Origin: Planctomycetota bacterium
Lineage (GTDB): Bacteria > Planctomycetota > UBA1135 > UBA2386
Assembly (NCBI GenBank): GCA_016794565.1
Contig: JAEUHQ010000065.1
Coordinates: 53,244-117,243 of the forward strand
Reading direction: 5' to 3'
Length of the DNA stretch: 64,000 nucleotides
Shown here: piece after piece, positions 1 to 10,357 of the stretch
How positions within the stretch are numbered: the stretch's first letter is position 1
Layout: every line of letters starts with the position of its first letter
Translations under genes and position numbers: made by a program
The notes under the pieces: generated by a model
Database searches by the model: none
The model's input: the letters and a program-made list of their open reading frames with translations, nothing else
Told to the model about the DNA's origin: nothing

Positions 1-1124
<1,124 letters not shown>

Positions 1125-1234
1125 CGCGGCGAGGACCATCGCGGGCCATCGGACCGAATGCAAATCCGGCGCTCGTCGCGGCGGGTGGAACCAGGAACCG
1201 ACGCCCGGGGATGTCGTGCCGAGGGGGGCACCGG

Positions 1235-1240
1235 CATGAT
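1235..1240 (+). promoter_or_regulatory. Candidate -10 hexamer for a leaderless transcript
   Basis: CATGAT sits 6 nt before the ATG at 1247, and no ribosome-binding site is present. The spacing fits a -10 element of a leaderless mRNA, but the hexamer match is weak. Confidence 0.2.
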
Positions 1241-1246
1241 GCCTGC

Positions 1247-2350
1247 ATGCGCTACCTTCGTTCCCTCTCGTGCGCAGCGGCGTTCCTCGGGTGCATGGCG
1301 CCGCTCGTGTCCCAGCAGGTGCTCACGGTCGGTCCGGGCCAGACCTACTCGACGATCGGGGCGGCCGTCACCGCCGCGGCACCCGGCGACACGGTGCTCG
1401 TGATCGGCGGCAGCTACCTCGAGAGCATCGACATCTCGAAGCGGCTGCAGGTGGTCGGTCGCGGCGCGTTGCTGCGGACGCAGTTCCTGCCGCAGATCTC
1501 CGTTCGTGTGCACGACCTCGGCCCGAACGATCCGGTCGTGTTCAGCGGCTTCACGCTGCAGAGCCAGAGCGGGTTCTCGATGGGGATCTCGATCGAGCGC
1601 TGCGCTGGACCGGTCGTCGTGCACGACCTGCACAACCAGGGCGGCAGCGAGATGTGGGGCCTGGGGATCCTCGACTCGACGCAGGTCCACGTCGCACGGT
1701 CGTTGTTCTTCTCCGTGAGGGTGACGAACTCCGTGGCGATGTTCGAGCAGTGCGTGATGGATCCGTCGAGCTGGGCGTTCGGCGTGTGGGCCACTTCCAG
1801 TGTCGTGTCGCTCGTCGCGTGCTCGGCCCACGGCGCCCTCCCCGGAACGCCTGCGGTGCGCCTCGAGGGTGGCAGCGTGCTGGCGGCGACGATTTCGACG
1901 TTGTATCCGGTCGGGACGTCGGCGTTGCCGGGCGTCGACGCGGTCGATTCCGACCTCGTGCTCCTCGACTCGACGGCGCAGGTCGGTTCGCTTGGCGGCG
2001 CGCCGCCCGTCGCCGGAACGGTTCCCGTGGTGCGCGACTTCACGAGCTTGCGTGCGTCGAGCGATGGCGCCGCGTTGTCGGCACGGGCGCACGGACCGGC
2101 CGGCGAGGTGTTCATCACGGCGTTCAGCGCGCTCGCCCCGGCGGTCGCGACTCCGTTCGGTGTCACCTGGCTCGACCTCACGGCGTTCGGGACCCTGTAT
2201 GCCGGTGTGCACGACCCGGTGACGCGCGACCACGTCGTGACCCTTGCCCATCCGCCGATGCCCGCCGGAACCACGTTCGCGCTGCAGACCATCGGGCTCG
2301 GCGTGGACGGAATCCGGCTCGGCGTGCCGACGGCGCTGTCGATGCCGTGA
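1247..2350 (+). CDS. Secreted right-handed beta-helix-like protein
   Basis: Predicted 367-aa exported protein of unknown function. Residues 1-23 form a signal peptide ending near SQQ. The mature start has a block of the type found at the N-terminus of pectin-lyase-like beta-helix proteins ([19 protein letters not shown]), followed by repeated short beta-strand segments such as LLRTQF, VVVHDLH and SVVSLVAC. The last 30 residues ([11 protein letters not shown] onward) resemble the end of the C-terminal module shared by the secreted proteins at 2510, 5257, 7803, 44344, 48524 and 59669. The start at 1247 was preferred over the upstream ATG at 1211 because it begins the signal peptide. Substrate unknown; the call rests on fold-type pattern only. 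Confidence 0.8.
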   Translation: MRYLRSLSCAAAFLGCMAPLVSQQVLTVGPGQTYSTIGAAVTAAAPGDTVLVIGGSYLESIDISKRLQVVGRGALLRTQFLPQISVRVHDLGPNDPVVFSGFTLQSQSGFSMGISIERCAGPVVVHDLHNQGGSEMWGLGILDSTQVHVARSLFFSVRVTNSVAMFEQCVMDPSSWAFGVWATSSVVSLVACSAHGALPGTPAVRLEGGSVLAATISTLYPVGTSALPGVDAVDSDLVLLDSTAQVGSLGGAPPVAGTVPVVRDFTSLRASSDGAALSARAHGPAGEVFITAFSALAPAVATPFGVTWLDLTAFGTLYAGVHDPVTRDHVVTLAHPPMPAGTTFALQTIGLGVDGIRLGVPTALSMP

Positions 2351-2400
2351 CGGGGGTGGCGAGGAGGAAGGGGGCCCCGGGCGCGTTCTGATCGGGGGCA

Positions 2401-2433
2401 ATCCGCGAACGGGTCGCGGCTGCGCGTCGCTCG
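2401..2433 (+). repeat. Upstream leader element, copy 1
   Basis: This segment begins ATCCGCGAACG and ends TCGCTCG. It matches 5104-5135 over roughly three quarters of its positions, each copy lying ahead of one of the first two propeller paralogues. The match suggests the gene duplication included the upstream control region. Confidence 0.4.
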
Positions 2434-2509
2434 TGCAGCACGGCTGCAAGGTCCGGGACGAAAGTTCGTCACGGCGCGCGGCCCGGTGCATCCCACGTCG
2501 TGGAACCCC

Positions 2510-5065
2510 ATGAACTCGAAGCGCTTCGTCCTCCCGTTCGTCACCGGCGCGATGCTCGTCGCGGTTGCACGCAGCCAGTGCGACCTCGCCGCGATCCCCG
2601 GCGACCCGGTGCGCGACCTGCGCGGCCACGTCGATTCGCTCGCCCTCTTCGATCCCGACGGCGCCGCCGGGCCGCTGCCGACGCACCTCGTCGCGGGCGG
2701 CACCTTCGACGTGGGCGCCGTCGCGAACGAACACGTCGTGATGTGGAACGGGTCGACGTGGGTGAACACGAACGCGCCGTTCGGTGCCGTCACGGCGATG
2801 GTTGTCTGGAACAACCTGCTGGTCGCGGCCAGCGAAGAAGTTCTCTGGACGTTCGACGGCACCACTTGGAGTCTGCTCGCGGGCGGCGAAGAGGGATCGC
2901 CCACCGCGCCGCTGCCCGGGGTCGTGAACGCGCTCGCGACCTGGAACGGCGACCTCGTCGTCGGCGGGCGCTTCACGCGCATCACCGCGCCGTTCGTCTC
3001 GGTGAACGCGAACCACATTGCCAGGCTGAACTCGGCCACCGGCTGGTCGGCGTTCGGCACCGGTCCGACGACGACCAACATGTCCGGAGCGAACGTGCGC
3101 GCGCTCACGGTGTTCAACGGCACGGTGTGGGCGGGGCTCGGCTGCAACACCAACTTCTCCGGCACCGCGACGCTCCAGTACTGGAACGGCGGCGCATGGA
3201 CGGCGCAGCCCGGCTGGACCGACCCGATCGACGCCCTCGCCGCGCGCATCGGCACCGCGATCACGAACTCCTGGATCTTCGCCGCCGCGCACTCGCTGAC
3301 CACGCCGACGTTCACCGTCGCCGGCTTCAATCCGGTCCTCGGCACGACGAACACGTTCGCGGCACCGCCCGCCGCGGGCGTCAGCAAGCTCGAACAGATC
3401 TTCGTGCGCGGCACCGGACTCACTTCGTACGAGGTCGCGTGCACGATCACGACGAACGGCACCGACAAGGTGTGGCGCTGGACCGCGGCGGGCGGCTGGG
3501 TCGCGCTGCCGAACCTCACGGACCCCGACGGCGCGGTCACGGCGACGCGCGTCTCCTACTTCGGCGGCCGCTACGTGGCCGGCTTCCGTTGCGGCGGCGG
3601 TGCGCCCCAGGGGCTGCGGTCGCACGACGCCGCGCTCGCGCAGTGGGTGCCGTGCGTCGGGAGCGGCTTCGACGACGGCGTGAACTGCGTGTGCCCGGAC
3701 GGCGCCGAGCTGGTGATCGGCGGCCGGTTCACCGCGATCGGCGGCACCGCGGCGAGCCGCATCGCGCGCGGCCACGCCGGAGCGTGGCTGCCGCTCGGCA
3801 GCGGGTTCGGGCCCTCGCCGTTCGGCGTGCTGGCGGTGGCGAGGCTGGCGAACGGCGATCTCGTCGCGGGAGGCGACTTCACGTCGCTCGGCGACGGCAC
3901 GCCGATGAGCCGCATCGCGCGGTGGAACGGCGTCGCGTGGAGCCAGCTCGGCGGCGGCGTCGACGGTGCGGTCGAAGCTCTGCTGCCGCTGCCGAACGGC
4001 GACCTGATCGTCGGCGGCTGGTTCACGACGGCCGGCGGGCAACCTGCGAGCCGCATCGCCCGGTGGAACGGCAGCACTTGGGCGCCGCTCGGCGCCGGCT
4101 GCAGTTCGGGCGTGAAGGCGCTGCTCCTCGCGGCGAACGGCGACATCGTCGCGGGCGGCCTCTTCCTCACGGCGGGTGGACTCACTGCGAACGGCGTCGC
4201 GCGCTGGACCGGCGCTTCGTGGTCGACCTTCGGCGTGGGCTTCACCGACCAGGTGAATGCGCTCACCGAGACACCGAACGGCATCGTCGCGGGCGGTGCG
4301 TTCCTGACCTCCGGCTCGCTCTCGACGCGATACCTGGCGCGCTGGACCGGGTCCGCGTGGGTGCCGTTCGGTCCGCTGCCGCTGCAGCCCGACCGGCCGG
4401 TGCGTGCGCTGGCCACGCTGCCCGGCGGGGAACCGGTCGTCGGCGGCGCGAGCTTCACCGCGGGGACCGCCGCTTCGACCTGCGCGGCGGTGTGGCGCGG
4501 CAACGCGTGGGAGTCGCTGTCGGTCGTCGGCAGCGAGGTGCGCGGCATGGTGATGGCGGGCGACGGCAGGCTCTGTCTCGTCGGGTCGTTCCGTCGTGCC
4601 GGGGCGATCGTCTCGGCGAACGTCGCGACGATCGTGAGTTCGTGCGGCGCCACCGCGACGACGTTCGCGGCCGGGTGTGCGGGTTCCGGCGGCGCGAACA
4701 CGCTCACGGCACTGACCCTGCCCTGGGCGAACGGCACGTTGCGCACGCTGGGAACGGGACTGCCGGCCGACGCGATCGTGCTGACCGTCACCAGCGTCAC
4801 GCCCGTCGCACCGGGAGTGCCGTTGTCGCTGTTGTTCGCCGAAGGCGGAACGGGCTGCAACCTCGGCGTCGTGCCCGACATCCTCGGCATCGTGATCCCG
4901 GCGGCGGGGGCTGCGCCGTACGAGTTGTCGCTGCCGGACACCCCGCCGATCGTCGGTGTCGTCTTCTACCAGCAGATGATCCCGATCGAATTCGATCCGG
5001 GCACCGGCGCATGGGTCGCGGTCACCGCGACGAACTCGCTCCGTTTCACGGCGGGCGGGTTCTGA
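2510..5065 (+). CDS. Secreted repeat (beta-propeller-like) protein, paralogue 1
   Basis: 851-aa exported protein. A signal peptide covers about residues 1-22. The body is a series of about 40-50 residue repeats of the form NGDLVVGGRFT ... IARWNGSTW ... LG, resembling Kelch or delta-60-type propeller blades. The last 130 residues form a separate module starting at AAGCAGSGGANTL, containing LPWANGT and GTGCNL, and ending TATNSLRFTAGGF. The ATG at 2510 gives a clean signal peptide; an in-frame GTG at 2486 does not. It is the first of three tandem paralogues; the second is very similar along its whole length. No catalytic residues are apparent, so a surface or binding role is inferred. Confidence 0.85.
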   Translation: MNSKRFVLPFVTGAMLVAVARSQCDLAAIPGDPVRDLRGHVDSLALFDPDGAAGPLPTHLVAGGTFDVGAVANEHVVMWNGSTWVNTNAPFGAVTAMVVWNNLLVAASEEVLWTFDGTTWSLLAGGEEGSPTAPLPGVVNALATWNGDLVVGGRFTRITAPFVSVNANHIARLNSATGWSAFGTGPTTTNMSGANVRALTVFNGTVWAGLGCNTNFSGTATLQYWNGGAWTAQPGWTDPIDALAARIGTAITNSWIFAAAHSLTTPTFTVAGFNPVLGTTNTFAAPPAAGVSKLEQIFVRGTGLTSYEVACTITTNGTDKVWRWTAAGGWVALPNLTDPDGAVTATRVSYFGGRYVAGFRCGGGAPQGLRSHDAALAQWVPCVGSGFDDGVNCVCPDGAELVIGGRFTAIGGTAASRIARGHAGAWLPLGSGFGPSPFGVLAVARLANGDLVAGGDFTSLGDGTPMSRIARWNGVAWSQLGGGVDGAVEALLPLPNGDLIVGGWFTTAGGQPASRIARWNGSTWAPLGAGCSSGVKALLLAANGDIVAGGLFLTAGGLTANGVARWTGASWSTFGVGFTDQVNALTETPNGIVAGGAFLTSGSLSTRYLARWTGSAWVPFGPLPLQPDRPVRALATLPGGEPVVGGASFTAGTAASTCAAVWRGNAWESLSVVGSEVRGMVMAGDGRLCLVGSFRRAGAIVSANVATIVSSCGATATTFAAGCAGSGGANTLTALTLPWANGTLRTLGTGLPADAIVLTVTSVTPVAPGVPLSLLFAEGGTGCNLGVVPDILGIVIPAAGAAPYELSLPDTPPIVGVVFYQQMIPIEFDPGTGAWVAVTATNSLRFTAGGF

Positions 5066-5103
5066 CGATCGGGCGAGAGCCGTCGGACCGCAGGAAGAGC
5101 AGG

Positions 5104-5135
5104 ATCCGCGAACGCGGGCGCCGCCGCGTCGCTCG
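5104..5135 (+). repeat. Upstream leader element, copy 2
   Basis: Diverged copy of the element at 2401-2433, lying about 120-150 nt before the second propeller gene. The sequence just before both start codons is also related (both contain TGCATCCC). Confidence 0.4.
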
Positions 5136-5246
5136 ACCGGAGTTCGTGGGTGTCGCGATTCCCCTGCTCCGCATGGGGCGCCCGCCCTCGAGCCGGGGCG
5201 TTCGTGTTTCCGCGTCACGCCGCCGCACCGCCTGCATCCCGCTTCT

Positions 5247-5251
5247 GGAGG
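5247..5251 (+). promoter_or_regulatory. Ribosome-binding site GGAGG
   Basis: Perfect GGAGG five nt before ATG 5257. It fixes the start of the second propeller gene inside an open frame that runs back to 2500. Confidence 0.7.
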
Positions 5252-5256
5252 CAACC

Positions 5257-7803
5257 ATGCTCCTGTTCCCGCGCCGATCCCTGCTCTCTCTCCTGACCGT
5301 CCTGGCGGTCGCCTCCGCGGTTCGTGCCCAGTGCACCCTGTCCGCGCTCCCCGGCGATGGCCCGCGCCAGGTGCAGGGGACCGTCGACGCGGTCGCGACG
5401 TTCGATCCCGACGGCGCGGGTCCGCTCCCGCTGCAGCTGGTCGCCGGCGGGACGTTCGACGTCGCCAACGTGCACGGCGAGCACGTCGTGATGTGGGACG
5501 GCACGGCGTGGACGCCGACCGGCGCGAACTTCGGCCACGTCTCGCAGCTCATCGTGTGGAACGGGCTCCTGGTCGCCGCTGCGGAAGAGCTGCTCTACAC
5601 GTTCGACGGTACGACGTGGAACCTGCTCGCGGGGGTCGAGGAAGGATCGCCGACGGCGCCGCTGCCCGGTGTCGTCAACGCGCTGACCCTGTGGAACGGA
5701 GACCTCGTCGTCGGCGGGCGCTTCACGCGCGTGACGGCGCCGTTCGTGTCGCAGAACGCGAACATGGTCGCGAAGCTGAACGCGTCGACCGGCTGGTCCG
5801 CGCTCGGCGCCGGCCCGACGACGACGGGGATGACCGGGCCGCAGGTCCGCGCGCTCGCGATCTTCAACAACACCGTGTGGGCCGGCCTCGGCTGCAACAC
5901 GAACTTCTCCAACACGCCGACGCTGCAGTTCCTGAACGCCTCGGCCTGGAACTTCCAGGGCACCGAGGCCGACCCGGTCGACGCGCTCGCGGCGCGCATC
6001 GGCCTCGCGATCACGAGCTCCTGGTTGTTCGTCGCACGCCACGCGTTGTTCGCCAGCTCGGTGTCGCTCGTCGGCATCAACCCGGTGCTCGGCACGACGA
6101 CGTCGATCACCGCACCGCCCGCCGCCGGCACCGCCAGCATCGACCAGATCTTCGTGCGCGGCACCGGCGTCAACTCGTACGAGGTCGCGTGCACGATCAC
6201 GCCTTCGGGGACCAACTGGGCCCGCGTGTGGCGGTGGACCGCGTCCGGCGGCTGGACCTCGCTGCCGCTGCTCTTCGTGTCCGGTCCGGTGCGGGTGGGC
6301 TACTTCGGCGGCCGCTACGTCGCCGGTGTGCACGGATGGTCCGCCGACCTCGGCAGCGTGGTCGCCAACGACAGTGTCGCCGGTGCGTGGGTCTCGCTGC
6401 TCGGGCCGGGTTTCGACAGCTACGTCCTCGCCCTGTGTCACGATGGCGCCGATCTCGTGATCGGCGGCCGGTTCACGACCGCCGGCGCCACGGCTGCGAA
6501 CCGCATCGCGCGCGGCCATCCGAACGCGTGGTCGCCGGTCGGGCAGGGCTTCGCCGACGCGGTGCTCGCCGTCGTCCGCATGCCGAACGGGGACCTCGTC
6601 GCGGGCGGCAGCTTCCTCACGCTCGGCGACGGCACGCCGATGAACCACATCGCGCGCTGGAACGGCTCTTCGTGGAGCCCGCTCGGTGTCGGACTCGACG
6701 GCGACGTGCAGGCGCTGCTTGCACTGCCGAACGGTGATCTCGTCGCGGCGGGCAAGTTCCTCACTTCGGGCGCGACGCAGGTCAACTACGTTGCCCGCTG
6801 GAACGGCAGCACCTGGTCCTCGCTCGGCGGCGGCTGCAGTTCGTGGGTCTACGCGCTCGCGCTCGCGGCGAACGGCGACATCCTCGTCGGCGGCACGTTC
6901 GGCACGGCGGGCACGACGCCGGCAGTGCGTGTCGCCCGCTGGAACGGCGTCGCGTGGTCGGGCTTCGGCGCCGGATTGAGCGGGGTCGTGTGGACGCTCG
7001 CCGAGACGACCGAGGGGCTCGTCGCGGGCGGCGAGTTCTTGAACTCCGGTGGCGTGCCGATGCCGCACGTCGCCAAGTGGGACGGCAACTTCTGGCAGCC
7101 GCTCGATCCCACTTCGTCGCCGTCGCAGCCGATCGTCGCCATCACCGGGTTGCCGGGAGGAGGAGTCGTGGTCGGCGGGGCGCAGTTCTCGGTCCCGATC
7201 GGCGGATCTCCGGTGAGCACGTGTGCGGCGACGTGGCGCGGGTCGTGGGGTTCGCTCGACGTGCAGGGCTCCGGCGTCTGGTCGCTGCAAGCCGGCATCG
7301 ACGGCGGGCTCGCCGTCGGCGGCATCTTCACGAGTGCATTCGGCGATGTCTCCGTGAACGTCGCCACGATCGTGACTTCGTGCCCTGCCAGCGCGTCGAC
7401 GTTCGCGCCGGGTTGCCCGAGTTCGGGCGGTTCGAACACGCTGTCGGCAGTGACGCTGCCGTGGGCGAACGGCACGTTCCGCGCCGAGGCGACGGGCCTT
7501 CCCGCGAACGCGATCGTGCTCGGGCTCACCAGCCTCGTGGGAGTGACGCCGGGTGTGCCGCTCTCGGCGTTGTTCGCGGAAGGCGTGCCCGGCTGCAACC
7601 TGAATGTCGCCCCCGACATCCTCACCGCGCAGTTCGCGGTGGCGGGCAAGGCGTCGACGGAGTTCTTCCTCCCGAACGTGCCGCCGATCGTCGGCGTCAC
7701 GTTCTACCACCAGATGATCCCGATCGAGTTCGACGCGCTCACCGGCGTGTGGATCGCGATCACGGCGACGAACGCGCTGCAGCTCACCGGGGGGACCTTC
7801 TGA
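5257..7803 (+). CDS. Secreted repeat (beta-propeller-like) protein, paralogue 2
   Basis: 848-aa exported protein with a signal peptide ending near VRAQ (residues 1-23). It aligns with the protein at 2510 along its whole length: the same DPDGAGPLPLQLVAGGTFDV opening, the same RFTRVTAPFVS stretch, and the same ARWNGSTWSSLGGG repeats. The C-terminal module runs from APGCPSSGG to TATNALQLTGGTF, with the paired-cysteine PGCNL. Its stop codon overlaps the start of the next paralogue (TGATG), so the two are probably translated together. Function unknown; likely a cell-surface or secreted structural/binding protein. Confidence 0.85.
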   Translation: MLLFPRRSLLSLLTVLAVASAVRAQCTLSALPGDGPRQVQGTVDAVATFDPDGAGPLPLQLVAGGTFDVANVHGEHVVMWDGTAWTPTGANFGHVSQLIVWNGLLVAAAEELLYTFDGTTWNLLAGVEEGSPTAPLPGVVNALTLWNGDLVVGGRFTRVTAPFVSQNANMVAKLNASTGWSALGAGPTTTGMTGPQVRALAIFNNTVWAGLGCNTNFSNTPTLQFLNASAWNFQGTEADPVDALAARIGLAITSSWLFVARHALFASSVSLVGINPVLGTTTSITAPPAAGTASIDQIFVRGTGVNSYEVACTITPSGTNWARVWRWTASGGWTSLPLLFVSGPVRVGYFGGRYVAGVHGWSADLGSVVANDSVAGAWVSLLGPGFDSYVLALCHDGADLVIGGRFTTAGATAANRIARGHPNAWSPVGQGFADAVLAVVRMPNGDLVAGGSFLTLGDGTPMNHIARWNGSSWSPLGVGLDGDVQALLALPNGDLVAAGKFLTSGATQVNYVARWNGSTWSSLGGGCSSWVYALALAANGDILVGGTFGTAGTTPAVRVARWNGVAWSGFGAGLSGVVWTLAETTEGLVAGGEFLNSGGVPMPHVAKWDGNFWQPLDPTSSPSQPIVAITGLPGGGVVVGGAQFSVPIGGSPVSTCAATWRGSWGSLDVQGSGVWSLQAGIDGGLAVGGIFTSAFGDVSVNVATIVTSCPASASTFAPGCPSSGGSNTLSAVTLPWANGTFRAEATGLPANAIVLGLTSLVGVTPGVPLSALFAEGVPGCNLNVAPDILTAQFAVAGKASTEFFLPNVPPIVGVTFYHQMIPIEFDALTGVWIAITATNALQLTGGTF

Positions 7804-10349
7804 TGTGCGCCGCATCGCCGCTGTCCGGCACGGGCCGCCTTCTCCTCGCCGCGGCGCTCCTCGCGTGCTCCGCGACCGCGCAGTGCAGCTTCGCATCCGG
7901 GCCGGGTGACCCGGTGTCGACGCCACGCGGCAAGGTCTCGTGCTCGGTGCTCTGGGACCCGGACGGTGCCGGGCCGGCGCCGGTCGCTCTCGTCGTCGGC
8001 GGCTCGTTCACGGTGGGATCAGGGGACACGCAGGTCGCGATGTGGGACGGCAGCGCGTGGACGTCGCTCGGCCAGATCGTTCCGTCGACGAACGGCGTCG
8101 GTGCGCTCGCGGTGTGGAACGGCGACCTCGTCGCCGCCGTCGGCGCCACGGTGTACCGACGGTCCGGCGGGACGTGGCTGACACTCGGCTCCGGCGGTTC
8201 GGGGCCGACGATCGCGGCGATGACCGTCTTCAACGGTGACCTCGTCGTCGCGGGGGACTTCCTCGCGATGAACGGCACCGCCGCCAACTGCGTCGCTCGC
8301 TGGAACGGCACGACGTGGGCGGCGCTCGGGGCCGGCGTCAGCGGCGGATCGGTGCGCGCACTCGCCGTCTACACCTTCCTGAACCAGAGTGCGCTCTACG
8401 TCGGCGGCTCGTTCACGCACGCCGCCGGTCTCGCGTCGAACTGCCTCGCGGTCTGGACCGGCAGCAGCTGGTTCGCGACGCCGGGATGTGACGCGCCGGT
8501 GAACGCGCTCGCAACGCGCCTCACGGCAGCGGTCACGACGTCGTACCTGATCCTCGGCGGCGAGTTCGCGACGGCGGGCGGCGTCGCCGCCGACAAGGTG
8601 GCGCGCTTCTCCGTCGCGACGAACACCTGGACCGGCCTCGGCACGACCCCGTCGACGCTCCTCCCGGTGCGCACGCTGCTCGTGCGGTCGTTCGTCTCGT
8701 CGTACGAGGTCGCGGCCGGGCAGGGCGACCGCGTGCTGCTGTGGGCCGGCAGCGGCTGGGGCACGCTCGGTCCGGCGCTGACGACGCAGTTCGACGTGTC
8801 GTCGCCCGGGGCCGTCGTTCGCACGGTGTCGTACTTCGGCGGCAGCTACGTCGCCGGACTCACCGACGCGTTTTTCTCCGGCGGCGTTCGTGCCTTCGAC
8901 GGGACGGCCTGGCAGACGCTCGACGGAGCGGGGATCCCGCGGCCGGTGCGCTGTGTTCTGCCGACCGACGGTGACGTCGTGATCGGCGGTGCGTTCGCGA
9001 CGATCTCGGGCGCCACGAGGAACGGCATCGCGCGCGGGAACGCGAACGCGTGGCAACCGCTCGGCGGCGGCGTGACCGGCGGCAACGGTTCCGTCGACGC
9101 ACTCGTGCGGCTCCCCGACGGCGACATCGTCGCGGGGGGCACGTTCTCGATCGCCAACGGCGGTGTCGCGGACCGGATCGCCCGATGGAACGGCACGAGC
9201 TGGCAGCCGCTCGGTCTCGGCACGAACGGTCCCGTGCGTTCCCTCGCGGTGATGCCGAACGGCGACCTGATCGCCGGCGGCTCCTTCTCGTCGGCCGGCG
9301 GTGTTCTCGTCGCCAACATCGCGCGATGGAACGGGTCCGCGTGGAGCGACTGCAACGCCGGCTGCAACGGCCCGGTGAACGCCCTGTGCGTGACCGGCGG
9401 CGGCGACCTGATCGTGGGCGGCGAGTTCTACGAGGTCGGGCCGCTCGCCTACCCGGCTGCGCGCATAGCGGTGTGGAACAACGGATGGGGAGCGCTCGGC
9501 GCCGGCCTCGCCGGGACCGTGAATGCCCTCGCGGCGACGCCCGATGGCAGGTTCGTCGCGGGCGGAGCGTTCCAGCAGTCGGGATCGAGCCAGGTGCACT
9601 TCGTCGCGCGTTGGAACGGGTTCGGGTTCACGCCGCTGCCCTACAGCGGACAACAGCTCGACGCGCAGGTGTTCGCGGTCGCGGTCCTGCCCGACGCGTC
9701 GATCGTCGTGGGCGGCGCAACGGACAACTTCTCGACGACGGGCGGCGCCGTTTCGGCCAACGTCGCGCGGATCGTCTCCGACTACTCGACGTGGGAGCCG
9801 CTGCCCGTGGGAGGTTCGATTGCTCCCGCCTTCGTGCGGGCGATGGCGACGACGGCCACCGGCGAGATCGTCGTCGGCGGTTACTTCCACGGTGCTGGCG
9901 GCGCGGTGGCGGGCAACGTCGCGCGCATCGCGTCCACGTGTCCGGCCGCAGCCGTGCCGTATGGCTCCGGCTGCGTCGGCGCGGGCGGCGCGAACCTGCT
10001 CGCTGCGACCACGCTGCCGTGGCAGACCGCGACGCTGCACACGCGCGCCACCGGGATGCCGCCGCTGGGCATCGCGCTCGTGCTGTTCGGGTTCACGCAG
10101 GTGTCGGCGCCGCTCGCCGCGCTGTTGCCCGAAGGCGCTCCCGGGTGCGACCTGCTCACGACGCCCGACATCGTGCTCGCCGCACTGCCGGTCGCCGGCG
10201 TGCTCGACACCGCCATCTTCCTCGCGCCGTCGCCGTCGCTGGTCGGCGTGACGTTCTTCCACCAGGTCGTGCCGTTCCAGAACTTCGGCAGCGGGCCGCT
10301 CGTGATCACCGCGACGAACGGGCTCGCCCTCACCGGTGGTTCTTACTGA
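7803..10349 (+). CDS. Secreted repeat (beta-propeller-like) protein, paralogue 3
   Basis: 848-aa exported protein, the same length as paralogue 2 but more diverged. The signal peptide ends near ATAQ, residue 27. Repeats have the form NGDLIAGGSFSSAGG ... NIARWNGSAW. The C-terminal module opens with GSGCVGAGGANLL and ends TATNGLALTGGSY, with EGAPGCDL in the middle. The start codon overlaps the preceding stop (TGATG), which implies translational coupling and one operon with 5257. It meets the kinase gene from the other strand only 8 nt after its stop. Biochemical role unknown. Confidence 0.85.
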   Translation: MCAASPLSGTGRLLLAAALLACSATAQCSFASGPGDPVSTPRGKVSCSVLWDPDGAGPAPVALVVGGSFTVGSGDTQVAMWDGSAWTSLGQIVPSTNGVGALAVWNGDLVAAVGATVYRRSGGTWLTLGSGGSGPTIAAMTVFNGDLVVAGDFLAMNGTAANCVARWNGTTWAALGAGVSGGSVRALAVYTFLNQSALYVGGSFTHAAGLASNCLAVWTGSSWFATPGCDAPVNALATRLTAAVTTSYLILGGEFATAGGVAADKVARFSVATNTWTGLGTTPSTLLPVRTLLVRSFVSSYEVAAGQGDRVLLWAGSGWGTLGPALTTQFDVSSPGAVVRTVSYFGGSYVAGLTDAFFSGGVRAFDGTAWQTLDGAGIPRPVRCVLPTDGDVVIGGAFATISGATRNGIARGNANAWQPLGGGVTGGNGSVDALVRLPDGDIVAGGTFSIANGGVADRIARWNGTSWQPLGLGTNGPVRSLAVMPNGDLIAGGSFSSAGGVLVANIARWNGSAWSDCNAGCNGPVNALCVTGGGDLIVGGEFYEVGPLAYPAARIAVWNNGWGALGAGLAGTVNALAATPDGRFVAGGAFQQSGSSQVHFVARWNGFGFTPLPYSGQQLDAQVFAVAVLPDASIVVGGATDNFSTTGGAVSANVARIVSDYSTWEPLPVGGSIAPAFVRAMATTATGEIVVGGYFHGAGGAVAGNVARIASTCPAAAVPYGSGCVGAGGANLLAATTLPWQTATLHTRATGMPPLGIALVLFGFTQVSAPLAALLPEGAPGCDLLTTPDIVLAALPVAGVLDTAIFLAPSPSLVGVTFFHQVVPFQNFGSGPLVITATNGLALTGGSY

Positions 10350-10357
10350 TCGGTCGA

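Noticed and set aside
3700..4400. Short regularly spaced similar segments that could suggest a CRISPR or DNA repeat array
   Set aside because: They are in-frame protein repeats of the propeller domain with varying DNA sequence, not identical direct repeats with unique spacers.
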